Source of the DNA: Halisarca cf. caerulea
Lineage: Eukaryota; Porifera; Demospongiae; Chondrillida; Halisarcidae
Direction: 5' to 3'
Length of the DNA stretch: 64,000 nucleotides
NCBI GenBank assembly: GCA_963170055.1
Contig: CAUJGJ010000347.1
Span: forward strand, 1,282,201 to 1,346,200
Part shown: piece after piece, positions 55,701 to 64,000 of the stretch
How the letters are laid out: each line of letters begins with the position of its first letter
How positions within the stretch are numbered: the stretch's first letter is position 1
Translations under genes and position numbers: made by a program
The notes under the pieces: model-generated
Databases searched by the model: none
The model's input: only the letters and a program-made list of their open reading frames with translations
Told to the model about the DNA's origin: nothing

Positions 55701-56870
55701 TGGCACTAGCACCACGCACATTCCCAGTGAACACACATGACCTTTCTAAAGTGCTGTGGGCGTATTTGTGTAGTGTTGGATATGCTGGTACTAATACCAA
55801 TATTTGGCACTAGCACCACGCACATTCCCAGTGGACACACAGTAAGTTTTCTGAAGTGCTGTGGGCGTATTTGTGTAGTGTTGGATATGCTGGTGCTAAT
55901 ACCAATATTTGGCACTAGCACCACGCACATTCCCAGTGGACACACATGACCTTTCTGAAGTGCTGTGGGCATATTTGTGTAGTGTTGGATATGCTGGTGC
56001 TAGTACCAATATTTGGCACTAGAACCACGCACATTCCCAGTGGACACACATGAAGTTTCTGAAGTGCTGTGGGCATATTTGTGTAGTGTTGGATATGCTG
56101 GTGCTAGTACCAATATTTGGACTAGAACCACGCACATTCCCAGTGGACACACATGAAGTTTCTGAATGGTTGTGGGCGTATTTGTGTAGTGTTGGATATG
56201 CTGGTGCTAATACCAATATTTGGAACTAGCACCACGCATATTCTCAGTGGACACACATGACATTCCTGAAGTGCTGTGGGCGTATTTGTGTAGTGTTGGA
56301 TATGCTGGTGCTAATACCAATATTTGGCACTAGCACCACGCACATTCCCAGTGGACACACATGACCTTTCGGAAGTGGTGTGGGCGTATTTGTGTAGTGT
56401 TGGATATGCTGGTGCTAATACCAATATTTGGCACTAGCACCACGCACATTCCCAGTTGACACACATGACCTTTCTAAAGTGCTGTGGGCGTATTTGTGTA
56501 GTGTTGGATATGCTGGTGCTAATACCAATATTTGGCACTAGCACCACGCACTTTCCCAGTGGACACACATGAAGTTTGTGAAGTGTTGTGGGCGTATTTG
56601 TGTAGTGTTGGATATGCTGGTGCTAATACCAATATTTGGCACTAGCACCACGCACATTCCCAGTGGACACACATGACCTTTCTGAAGTGCTGTGGGCGTA
56701 TTTGTGTAGTGTTGGATATGCTGGTGCTAATACCAATATTTGGCACTAGAACCACGCACATTCCCAGTGGACACACATGAAGTTTGTGAAGTGTTGTAGG
56801 CGTATTTGTGTAGTGTTGGATATGCTGGTGCTAATACCAATATTTGGCACTAGCACCACGCACATTCCCA
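49750..56870. repeat. 21-monomer HOR, 2184-2185 bp, about 3.3 copies
   Basis: The 103-bp monomer with GTTGATATTCTGG occurs at 50887, 53072 and 55256, steps of 2185 and 2184 bp. Each unit also holds two 105-bp marker monomers, one AAGTTTTCCG type and one GTAAGTTTTCTG type. The second full step contains a 103-bp TTTGGACTAGAACC monomer that explains the 1-bp difference. The HOR decays into other subtypes after about 56.9 kb. Confidence 0.85.
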
Positions 56871-57930
56871 GTGGACACACATGACCTTTCTGAAGTGCTG
56901 TGGGCGTATTTGTGTAGTATAGGATATGCTGGTGCTAATACCAATATTTGGCACTAGCGCCACGCCCATTCCCAGTGGACACACATGACCTTTCTGAAGT
57001 GCTGTGGGCGTATTTGTGTAGTGTTGGATATGCTGGTGCTAATACCAATATTTGGCACTAGCACCACGCACATTCCCAGTTGACACACATGACCTTTCTG
57101 AAGTGCTGTGGGCGTATTTGTGTAGTGTTGGATATGCTGGTGCTAATACCAATATTTGGCACTAGCACCACGCACATTCCCAGTTGACACACATGACCTT
57201 TCTGAAGTGCTGTGGGCGTATTTGTGTAATGTTGAATATGCTGGTGCTAATACCAATATTTGGCACTAGCACCACGCACATTCCCAGTGGACACACATGA
57301 CCTTTCTGAAGTGCTGTGGGCGTATTTGTGTAGTGTTGGATATGCTGGTGCTAATACCAATATTTGGCACTAGAACCACGCACATTCCCAGTGGACACAC
57401 ATGAAGTTTGTGAAGTGTTGTAGGCGTATTTGTGTAGTGTTGGATATGCTGGTGCTAATACCAATATTTGGCACTAGCACCACGCACATTCCCAGTGGAC
57501 ACACATGACCTTTCTGAAGTGCTGTGGGCGTATTTGTGTAGTATAGGATATGCTGGTGCTAATACCAATATTTGGCACTAGCACCACGCCCATTCCCAGT
57601 GGACACACATGACCTTTCTGAAGTGCTGTGGGCGTATTTGTGTAGTGTTGGATATGCTGGTGCTAATACCAATATTTGGCACTAGCACCACGCACATTCC
57701 CAGTTGACACACATGACCTTTCTGAAGTGCTGTGGGCGTATTTGTGTAGTGTTGGATATGCTGGTGCTAATACCAATATTTGGCACTAGCACCACGCACA
57801 TTCCCAGTTGACACACATGACCTTTCTGAAGTGCTGTGGGCGTATTTGTGTAATGTTGAATATGCTGGTGCTAATACCAATATTTGGCACTAGCACCACG
57901 CACATTCCCAGTGGACACACATGACCTTTC
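56680..57930. repeat. 6-monomer tandem duplication (624 bp)
   Basis: GAAGTTTGTGAAGTGTTGTAGG, GTAGTATAGGATATG, CGCCCATTCCC, two CCCAGTTGACAC monomers and TAATGTTGAATATG occur twice in the same order with a 624-bp step (AAGTTTGTG at 56780 and 57404). The first copy alone carries TAGCGCCACG near 56955. Limits are approximate. Confidence 0.8.
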
Positions 57931-57949
57931 TGAAGTGCTGTGGGCGTAT

Positions 57950-60900
57950 TTGTGTAGTTTTGGATATACTGGTGCTAATACCAATATTTGGCACTAGCAC
58001 CACGCACATTCCCAGTGGACACACATGAAGTTTCTGAAGTGCTTTGAGCGTATTTGTGTAGTGTTGGATATGCTGGTGCTAATAAAAATATTTGGTAATA
58101 GCACCATGCACATTCCCAATTTACACACATGGAGTGTCTGAAGTACTGTAGGTGTTTTTGTGCAGAGTGGAATATACTGGTGCTAAAACCAATATTTGGC
58201 ACTAGAACCACGCACATTCCCAGTGGACATACATAAAGTTTATTAAGTGCTGTGGGTGTATTTGTGTAGAGTTGGATATGCTGGTGCTAATACCAATATT
58301 TGGCACTAGCACCACGCATATTCCCAGTGGACACACATGAAGTTTCTGAAGTGCTGTGGGCGTATTTGTGCTGTGTTGGATATGCTGGTGCTAATACCAA
58401 TATTTGGTAATAGCACAACGCACATTCCCAGTGGACACACTTGAAGTTTCTGAAGTGCTGTGGGCGTATTTGTGTAATGTTGGATATGCTGGTGCTAATA
58501 CCAATATTTGGAACTAACAAAACGCATAATCCCAGTGGACACACAGGAAGTTTCATAAGTACTGTGGGCGTATGTGTGTAGTGTTGGAGATACTGGTGCA
58601 AATACCAATGTTAAGCACTAGCACCACACACATTCACAGTGGACACACATGAAGTTTCATAAGTTCTGTGGGTGTAATTGTGTAGTGTTGGATTTGCCGG
58701 TGCTAATACCAATATTTGGCACTAGCACCACGCACATTCCTAGTGGACACACTTGAAGTTCCCGAAGTGCTGTGGGCGTATTTGTGAAGTGTTGGATATG
58801 CTGGTGCTAATACCAATCTTAACCACTAGCACCACGCACATTCCCAGTGGACACACATTAAGTTTCTAAGAAGATCTGTGGGCGTATTTGTGTAGTTTTG
58901 GATATACTGGTGCTAATACCAATATTTGGCACTAGCACCACGCACATTCCCAGTGGACACACAGGAAGTTTCTGAAGTGCTTTGAGCGTATTTGTGTAGT
59001 GTTGGATATGCTGGTGCTAATAAAAATATTTGGTAATAGCACCATGCACATTCCCAATTTACACACATGAAGTGTCTGAAGTACTGTAGGCGTTTTTGTG
59101 CAGTGTGGAATATACTGGTGCTAAAACCAATATTTGGCACTAGAACCACGCACATTCCGAGTGGACATACATAAAGTTTACTAAGTGCTGTGGACGTATT
59201 TGTGTAGTGTTGGATATGCTGGTGCTAATACCAATATTTGGCACTAGCACCACGCATATTCCCAGTGGACACACATTAAGTTTTCCGAAGTGCTTTGGGC
59301 GTATTTGTGTAGTGTTGGATATGCTGGTGCTAATACCAATATTTGGTAATAGCACAACGCACATTCCCAGTGGACACACTTGAAGTTCTGAAGTGCTGTG
59401 GGCGTATTTGTGTAGTGTTGGATATGCTGGTGCTAATACCATTATTTGGAACTAAAAAAAAAGCATAATCCCAGTGGACACAGAGGAAGTTTCATAAGTA
59501 CTGTGGGCGTATGTGTGTAGTGTTGGAGATGCTGGTGCAAATACCAATGTTAAGCACTAGCACCACACACATTCTCAGTGGACACACATGAAGTTTCATT
59601 AGTTCTGTGGGTGTAATTGTGTAGTGTTGGATTGGCCGGTGCTAATACCAATATTTGGCACTAGCACCGCGCATATTCCCAGTGGACACACATGAAGTTT
59701 CTGAAGTGCTGTGGGCGTATTTGTGTAGTGTTGGATATGCTGGTGCTAATACCAATATTTGGAACTAACAAAACGCATAATCCCAGTGGACACACATTAA
59801 GTTTCATAAGTACTGTGGGCGTATGTGTGTAGTGTTGGAGATGTTGGAGCAAATACGGTGCTAATACCAATATTTGGCACTAGCACCGCGCATATTCCCA
59901 GTGGACACACATGAAGTTTCTGAAGTGCTGTGGGCGTATTTGTGTAGTGTTGGATATGCTGGTGCTAATACCAATATTTGGAACTAACAAAACGCATAAT
60001 CCCAGTGGACACACATTAAGTTTCATAAGTACTGTGGGCGTATGTGTGTAGTGTTGGAGATGTTGGAGCAAATACCAATGTTAAGCACTAGCACAACACA
60101 CATTCTCAGTGGACACACATGAAGTTTCATAAGTTCTGTGGGTGTAATTGTGTAGTGTTGGATTTGCCGGTGCTAATACCAATATTTGGCACTAGCACCA
60201 CGCACATTCCCAGTGGACACACATGAAGTTTCTGAAGTGCTGTGGGCGTATTTGTGTAGTGTTGGATATGCTGGTGCTAATACAAATATTTGGCACTAGC
60301 ACCACACACATTCTCAGTGGACACACATGAAGTTTCATAAGTTCTGTGGGTGTAATTGTGCATTGTTGGATATGTTTGTGCTTATACAAATATTTGGCAC
60401 TAGCACCACCCACATTCCCAGTGGACACCCATGAAATATTTGAATTGCTGTGAGTGCATTTGTGTAGTGTTGGATATGCTGGTACTAATACCAATATTTA
60501 GCACTAACACCATGCACATTCCCAGTGGACACACATGAAGTTTTTGAACTTCTGTGAGCGTATTTGTGTAGTGTTGGATATGCTGGTCTTAAGACCAATA
60601 TTTGGTAGTAAAACCACGCACATTCCCAGTGGAAACACATGAAGTTACTGAAGTGCTGTGGGCGTATTTGTGCAGTGTTGGATATACTGGTGCTAATAAC
60701 AATATTGAACACTAGCACTAGCACATTCCCAGTGGACACACAAGAAGTTTCTGAAGTTCTGTGAGCGTATTTGTGTAGTGTTGGATAAGCTGGTGCTAAG
60801 TCTAATATTTGGCACTAGAACCATGCACATTCCCAGTGGACACACATGAAGTTACTGAAGTGCTGTGGGCGTATTTGTGTAGTGCTGGATATGCTGGTGC

Positions 60901-61360
60901 TAATACCAAAATTTTGAACTAGCCCCACACACATTCCCAGTGGACACACATGAAGTTTACGAAGTGCTGTGAGCGTATTTGAGTAGTGTCGGATATGCTG
61001 GTACTAATACCAATATTTGGCACTAGCACCACGCACATTTCTTGTAGACACACATGAAATTTCATAAGTACTGTGGGCGCATTCGTGTAGTGTTGGATAT
61101 GCTGGTGCTAATACCAATATTTGGCTCTAGCACCATGCACATTCCTAGTGGACACATATGAAGTTTTTCAAGTGCTGTGAGCATATTTGTGTAGTGTTGG
61201 ATATGCTGGTGCTAGTACCAATATTTAGCACTAGCACCACGCACATTCCCAGTGGACACACATGAAGTTTCTTAAGATCTTAGGGCGTATTTTTATTTTG
61301 TTGGATATGCTGGTGCTAATACCAATATTTGGCACTAGCACTAAGAACATTCCCACTGGA
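57950..61360. repeat. Diverged right edge of the satellite array
   Basis: Monomers become more varied toward the right, with many private substitutions and small indels: GGATTTGCCGG, CCAATCTTAACC, CCACACACATT, GGTCTTAAGACC, CACTAGCACTAGCACATT, ATTTCTTGTAGAC and GGGCGTATTTTTATTTTG. CpG positions are frequently lost here (CACCATGCAC, CCACACACATT, GAGCATATTTG). Homology ends in ACATTCCCACTGGA at about 61360. Rising divergence toward an array boundary is what unequal exchange predicts, because homogenisation is weakest there. Confidence 0.9.
59638..60075. repeat. 219-bp tandem duplication out of monomer register
   Basis: 59638-59856 and 59857-60075 appear identical, both starting GGTGCTAATACC and ending GGAGCAAATAC. 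Shared rare variants include CACCGCGCATATTCC, GGAACTAACAAAACGC and CACATTAAGTTTCATAAG. The length of 219 is 2 x 104 + 11, so the junction at 59856/59857 (AAATAC joined to GGTGCTAATAC) breaks the normal register. The short shared AATAC near the ends could have served as microhomology. Confidence 0.9.
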
Positions 61361-62332
61361 AAATTTCCGACGACTGGAGAATGCTTCCTGCAACGAAAGG
61401 AACTCTTCCTTTTGTCAATTTTCAATTTCCCATGCCACCACATAGTTTTTTGCATGAAAGGGAACACTGCCTGAGGTGAAAATTTTAATTTTCCACGCCA
61501 CCAGATTGCTCCCCACATCAAATGGAACACTTCCTTGGTGAAAATTTTATTTTCCCATTACTCATGGCTTACCACATCAAAGAAAACACTTCCTTGTTGA
61601 AAATTTCAAATTGCCACGACTCTAGATGGCTTCCCGCTTCAAAGGGAACACTTCCTTAAATGAAAATTTCAATTTACCACGCCTCCAGATGGCTTCCCGC
61701 ATCAAAAGGAACACTTCCTGTGGTGAAAATTTCTATTTCAAAGTACAGCTCGTTGCCATTTAAGTACAGCTCATTACTATACTGGTACAGCTGATTGCTG
61801 TACCAGTACAGCTCATTGCTATACCGGTACAATTATATGACTCTAAAAATGAATACTTCCTGTGGTTAAGTTTCCATTTCAAACGCCAAACATGGCTTTC
61901 AGCGTAAAAGAGAAAACTTCCCGTGGAAAAAATAACAATTTCCCACGACTCCACATGGTTGAATGCAGCAAAGGGAACACTTCCTGTGTTGAAAATTTTA
62001 AATAGCTCAAAACTCCACATGGCTTCTCACATCAAAGGGAACACTTCCTGTTGTGAAAATTGAAATTTTTACCGAAAATATGGCAAATAGCATTGAAGGG
62101 AACACTTCTTGGGTTGAAAATTCAATTTCCCACGCTTCCACATAACTCTCAGGATCAAAAGGGAAACTACCCTAACCATGAAAATTTCCATTTCCCACAA
62201 CAACACATGGGGACCCGCATAAAAAAACAAACTATCTGTAATGAAAATTTAAATTTCAAACTAAACAGTTTCCAGATTTCAGGCTTCCCCCATTAACCCT
62301 AACTCCTAATTCCCATTTTGAAATTTTGTGCG
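61361..62332. repeat. Decayed ~62-bp tandem repeat family, left part
   Basis: AT-rich diverged copies with a core of CATGGCTTCCCGCATCAAAG, then GGGAACACTTCCTG, then TGAAAATTTAAATTTCCCACG. The GAACACTTCC motif or its variants occur at about 61462, 61524, 61585, 61647, 61710, 61850, 61912, 61974, 62039, 62099, 62163 and 62227, mostly 60-65 bp apart. It begins directly where the 104-bp satellite ends. No ORF here looks coding. CCCTAAC-like words occur near 62170 and 62296. The family is unrelated by eye to the 104-bp monomer. Confidence 0.88.
61744..61830. repeat. 21-bp minisatellite, about 4 copies
   Basis: Units begin at 61744, 61765, 61786 and 61807 with TACAGCTCATTGCTATAC and variants; a fifth partial unit starts TACAATTAT at 61828. 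The insert lengthens the gap between two ~62-bp copies (about 61710 to 61850), so it appears to lie within that family. Confidence 0.9.
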
Positions 62333-62358
62333 AACGTTCCAAAGCCACTTGAGTGGCT
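62333..62358 (+). repeat. Left terminal inverted repeat
   Basis: Reads AACGTTCCAAAGCC followed by ACTTGAGTGGCT. The inner 16 bases AGCCACTTGAGTGGCT are almost self-complementary, so each terminus is also a small palindrome. Confidence 0.8.
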
Positions 62359-63266
62359 ATTGCGGTGTGAAAATAAGTTATTTTTGCCAACGGTTTTCTG
62401 CTGTTCTGTTGACTTGTAGGAAACTTCTAGCTTGTCCCGAATGTAGTTTGTAGCTAGTGAGATCTTCGTACAAGTCTTGGTGTTCCATTTTCTACGCAAA
62501 ACTTCGTATTGGCCTCCAAACCTGTAAGTACTACGTACCTAAATTTGTAAACTTGTATATACATACGTTATCAATCGGCTGTTAACATTTCGTTACAAAA
62601 TTCAACGCAACTACACATTTAACACTGAAAATACATTGACAGAAACAAAAACAAAAAGTTGCAGCTAAAAGTCAAGGCATTGGTGAATGCGTCTCTTCTA
62701 CTTCCTAGTCGACTGTCAAATCAACATGCACACTTTGACGCGTAAATCTCTTCAGTGCTTCAAGACGACATTGAAAGAGCACACTGAAGCTGGCAAAGGA
62801 GATTATGTCCCAGTACAAATGCAAGAAACGTAAAGGACAAATTTCCTCGGATGGACCACCATCTGGACGATTCTACAAACGTCAAATCCCCCTGTAAAGC
62901 TTACAAAACGATAATATGTCTTGTCTGAAGCTCAAAGAACGAGCGTGTGAGAATATCCTTTACCTGCAAGGAGGTAATCTCCACAATCCGGCGCTTCACT
63001 GCCCTTCTCTATACTTTGCCGTAAAGAACAATCCGTATTCTAGACTATAACTTCGCTTAACTGCTTATTCTAAGTAAAATAACACGTATATGCATAGGAA
63101 TAACTTGTATAACAGTAATCTTTACATAGAATGTTTCAGCTATAGTACAGAACGCATTACTACCAAACTATAAGAAAATGTGCCAATCAATAGTAGAAAC
63201 TAGGCCTAAACTTTACATATAAAAAATCAACGAAGAAAATTTGAACTTTTGCAGTTTATGTGCGCG
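62359..63266. other. Non-repetitive interior of the inverted-repeat segment, no gene seen
   Basis: About 0.9 kb of AT-rich sequence without internal repeats. Stops are frequent in all frames and the longest ORFs are below about 70 codons without a recognisable motif. I see no tRNA-like arms, promoter boxes or poly-A tail that I would defend. It is the only clearly low-copy stretch in the window and so the best place for a species identification by similarity search. Confidence 0.6.
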
Positions 63267-63292
63267 AGCCACTTAAGTGGCTTTGGAATGTT
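63267..63292 (-). repeat. Right terminal inverted repeat
   Basis: Starts with the perfect 16-bp palindrome AGCCACTTAAGTGGCT followed by TTGGAATGTT. Read on the minus strand it matches the left repeat at 24 of 26 positions. It is followed at once by TAACGGTTAAAGGG, which resembles the AACGGT part of the terminal 12-bp repeat. Confidence 0.8.
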
Positions 63293-63598
63293 TAACGGTT
63301 AAAGGGAACACATCATGAGATGAAAATTGCCATTTCCCATGAAATTACATGGCTTCCTGCACGAAAAGGAACACTTCCTGTTGTAAAAATAATTTATAAC
63401 GCTTCAAGATGGCTTCTCACATCAAAGGGATTACTTCTTGGTATGAAAATTTAAATTTCACAGACCTGCACATGGACTCCTGCATCAACGGATAAACTTT
63501 TCGTGAAAATTTTACCTTCCAACATCTCCACATGGTTTCTTACATCAAAGGGAAAACTTCCTGAGGTGAATATTTAAATTTTCCACGCCACCACACGT
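63293..63598. repeat. Decayed ~62-bp tandem repeat family, right part
   Basis: Five further copies of the family seen at 61361-62332, with the GGGAACACTTCC motif or variants at about 63304, 63370, 63429, 63490 and 63551. The last copy ends CCACGCCACCACACGT and passes directly into the CCCTAACGG array. Confidence 0.85.
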
Positions 63599-64000
63599 CC
63601 CCTAACGGTAACCCTAACGGTAATCCTAACGGTAACCCTAACGGTAACCCTAACGGTAACCCTAACGGTAACCCTAACGGTAACCCTAACGGTAACCCTA
63701 ACGGTAACCCTAACGGTAACCCTAACGGTAACCCTAACGGTAACCCTAACGGTAACCCTAACGGTAACCCTAACGGTAACCCTAACGGTAACCCTAACGG
63801 TAACCCTAACGGTAACCCTAACGGTAACCCTAACGGTAACCCTAACGGTAACCCTAACGGTAACCCTAACGGTAACCCTAACGGTAACCCTAACGGTAAC
63901 CCTAACGGTAACCCTAACGGTAACCCTAACGGTAACCCTAACGGTAACCCTAACGGTAACCCTAACGGTAACCCTAACGGTAACCCTAACGGTAACCCTA
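63599..64000. repeat. 12-bp telomere-like array (CCCTAACGGTAA)n
   Basis: About 33 head-to-tail copies of CCCTAACGGTAA run to the end of the window; the true end lies beyond it. Only one substitution is visible, TCCTAACGG at 63624. On the other strand the unit is TTACCGTTAGGG, a canonical TTAGGG joined to a TTACCG variant in strict alternation. The C-rich strand is the plus strand, the orientation of a left chromosome end, yet the array sits to the right of the satellite. An interstitial telomere-derived array is therefore more likely than a terminus at this end, unless the contig is misjoined. Confidence 0.93.

Larger units (their letters stand above)
24731..57950. repeat. Satellite block B: HORs with a 105-bp marker monomer
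   Basis: This block starts with the first 105-bp monomer, in which TTAAGTTTTCTG replaces the usual TGAAGTTTCTG, giving one extra T. The marker recurs at 24731, 25980, 27125, 28270, 29415, 30560, 32641, 33786, 34307, 35452, 36597, 37326 and onward, sometimes as GTAAGTTTTCTG or AAGTTTTCCG. Other diagnostic subtypes are CTTTCGGAAGTGGTG, GGAACTAGCACC, GAATGGTTGTGGG, CGCCCATTCCC and CGCACTTTCCC. Rare 103-bp monomers carry GTTGATATTCTGG or TTTGGACTAGAACC. All of these are scarce or absent in block A. Confidence 0.9.
1..61360. repeat. 104-bp tandem satellite array (about 590 monomers)
   Basis: The whole stretch is a head-to-tail array of one 104-bp unit. Taking the unit to begin at GTATTTGTGTAGTG, the starts fall at 1, 105, 209 and so on. 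Landmarks in order are GTATTTGTGTAG (1-12), TGGTGCTA (25-32), CCAATATTTGG (36-46), TAGCACCA (50-57), CATTCCCAGTGGACACAC (about 62-79) and GAAGTGCTGTGGG (about 91-103). Neighbouring monomers differ at only a few positions until about 58 kb. The right limit is where homology to CATTCCCAGTGGA stops, at about 61360; the left limit is outside the window. The unit encodes nothing recognisable. I do not recognise the family by name. Satellites like this typically form constitutive heterochromatin, but that role is inferred from the class, not shown here. Confidence 0.98.
62333..63292. mobile_element. 960-bp segment between 26-bp terminal inverted repeats (candidate non-autonomous element)
   Basis: The left end 62333-62358 and the right end 63267-63292 are reverse complements apart from two mismatches, sharing the core TTCCAAAGCCACTT and AGTGGCT. 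The ~62-bp repeat family lies on both sides, and the gap in its phasing fits an insertion. The interior has no tandem structure, no ORF above about 70 codons and no recognisable transposase or RNA gene. I could not find a convincing target-site duplication: the left flank ends TTGTGCG and the right begins TAACGG. A MITE-like or internally deleted DNA transposon is the most likely class; a fortuitous inverted repeat around unique sequence remains possible. Confidence 0.6.

Noticed and set aside
60580..60600. Perfect 12-bp palindrome GGTCTTAAGACC within an edge monomer.
   Set aside because: It occurs in a single diverged monomer and is explained by a few substitutions next to the standard palindrome; there is no sign that it is conserved.
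355..60739. Many ORFs of 65-104 codons on both strands, with recurring peptides such as those containing MCPLGMCVVLVPNIG or CGRICVVLDMLVLIP.
   Set aside because: They are translations of the satellite monomer. 104 is 2 modulo 3, so frames rotate and the ORFs end within about three monomers. The same peptides arise on both strands wherever the subtype recurs, with no start context, introns or codon-level conservation.
1..61360. CRISPR array.
   Set aside because: There are no unique spacers: the whole 104-bp unit repeats, with only point differences.
1..61360. CENP-B box or similar protein-binding motif in the monomer.
   Set aside because: The CENP-B core with its TTCG and CGGG elements is absent. 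CCAATATTTGG resembles a CArG box but has seven A/T bases in place of six. TTGGCAC is only an NFI half-site.
61231..62499. ORFs of 66-99 codons in the ~62-bp repeat region on both strands.
   Set aside because: They cross from satellite into the decayed repeat or follow the 21-bp minisatellite, have no recognisable domain and overlap each other on opposite strands.
62333..63292. tRNA gene, SINE or retrotransposon remnant in the non-repetitive segment.
   Set aside because: I found no A/B box pair, cloverleaf, poly-A tail or reverse transcriptase motif; the terminal inverted repeats fit a DNA element better.
63599..64000. A true chromosome terminus at the right end of the window.
   Set aside because: The plus strand is C-rich, opposite to what a right end requires. 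The array may be interstitial or the contig misjoined.

Overview
The window is almost entirely repetitive eukaryotic DNA. I see no gene, tRNA or rRNA that I can support. About 61.4 kb is one tandem satellite with a 104-bp monomer (roughly 590 copies). It is followed by a decayed array of about 62-bp units, a 960-bp inverted-repeat-bounded segment inserted in that array, and finally a 12-bp telomere-like array that runs off the right end. The layout resembles a subtelomeric or heterochromatic block of a eukaryote with TTAGGG-type telomeres, many metazoans among others. The species cannot be named from the sequence.

Layout. (1) 1 to about 24.73 kb: satellite block A, 104-bp monomers with no net length change over 236 units, carrying several higher-order repeats (HORs) and segmental copies in whole-monomer steps (728 bp, 936 bp, and copies at offsets 1664, 3848, 4888 and 7592 bp). 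(2) About 24.73 to 57.95 kb: block B, marked by a recurring 105-bp monomer, with an 11-monomer HOR of 1145 bp, a 3.7-kb duplication at offset 3955 bp, a duplication at offset 3641 bp, a 21-monomer HOR of 2184-2185 bp and a 624-bp duplication. Islands of block-A-type and edge-type monomers interrupt it. (3) About 57.95 to 61.36 kb: the array edge, with strongly diverged monomers and a 219-bp duplication that is out of monomer register. (4) 61.36 to 62.33 and 63.29 to 63.60 kb: the AT-rich ~62-bp repeat family, with a small 21-bp tandem array inside. (5) 62.33 to 63.29 kb: a non-repetitive segment between 26-bp terminal inverted repeats. (6) 63.60 to 64.00 kb: near-perfect (CCCTAACGGTAA)n.

The most notable signals are: the composite telomere-like unit TTACCG+TTAGGG and its orientation, which is wrong for a chromosome end on the right; a 33-bp near-palindrome in every satellite monomer, with a subtype in which both arms have changed in a complementary way; and edge-type cassettes re-inserted deep inside homogenised array. 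Open reading frames of 65-104 codons occur on both strands throughout, but they are by-products of the monomer sequence and are not annotated as genes.
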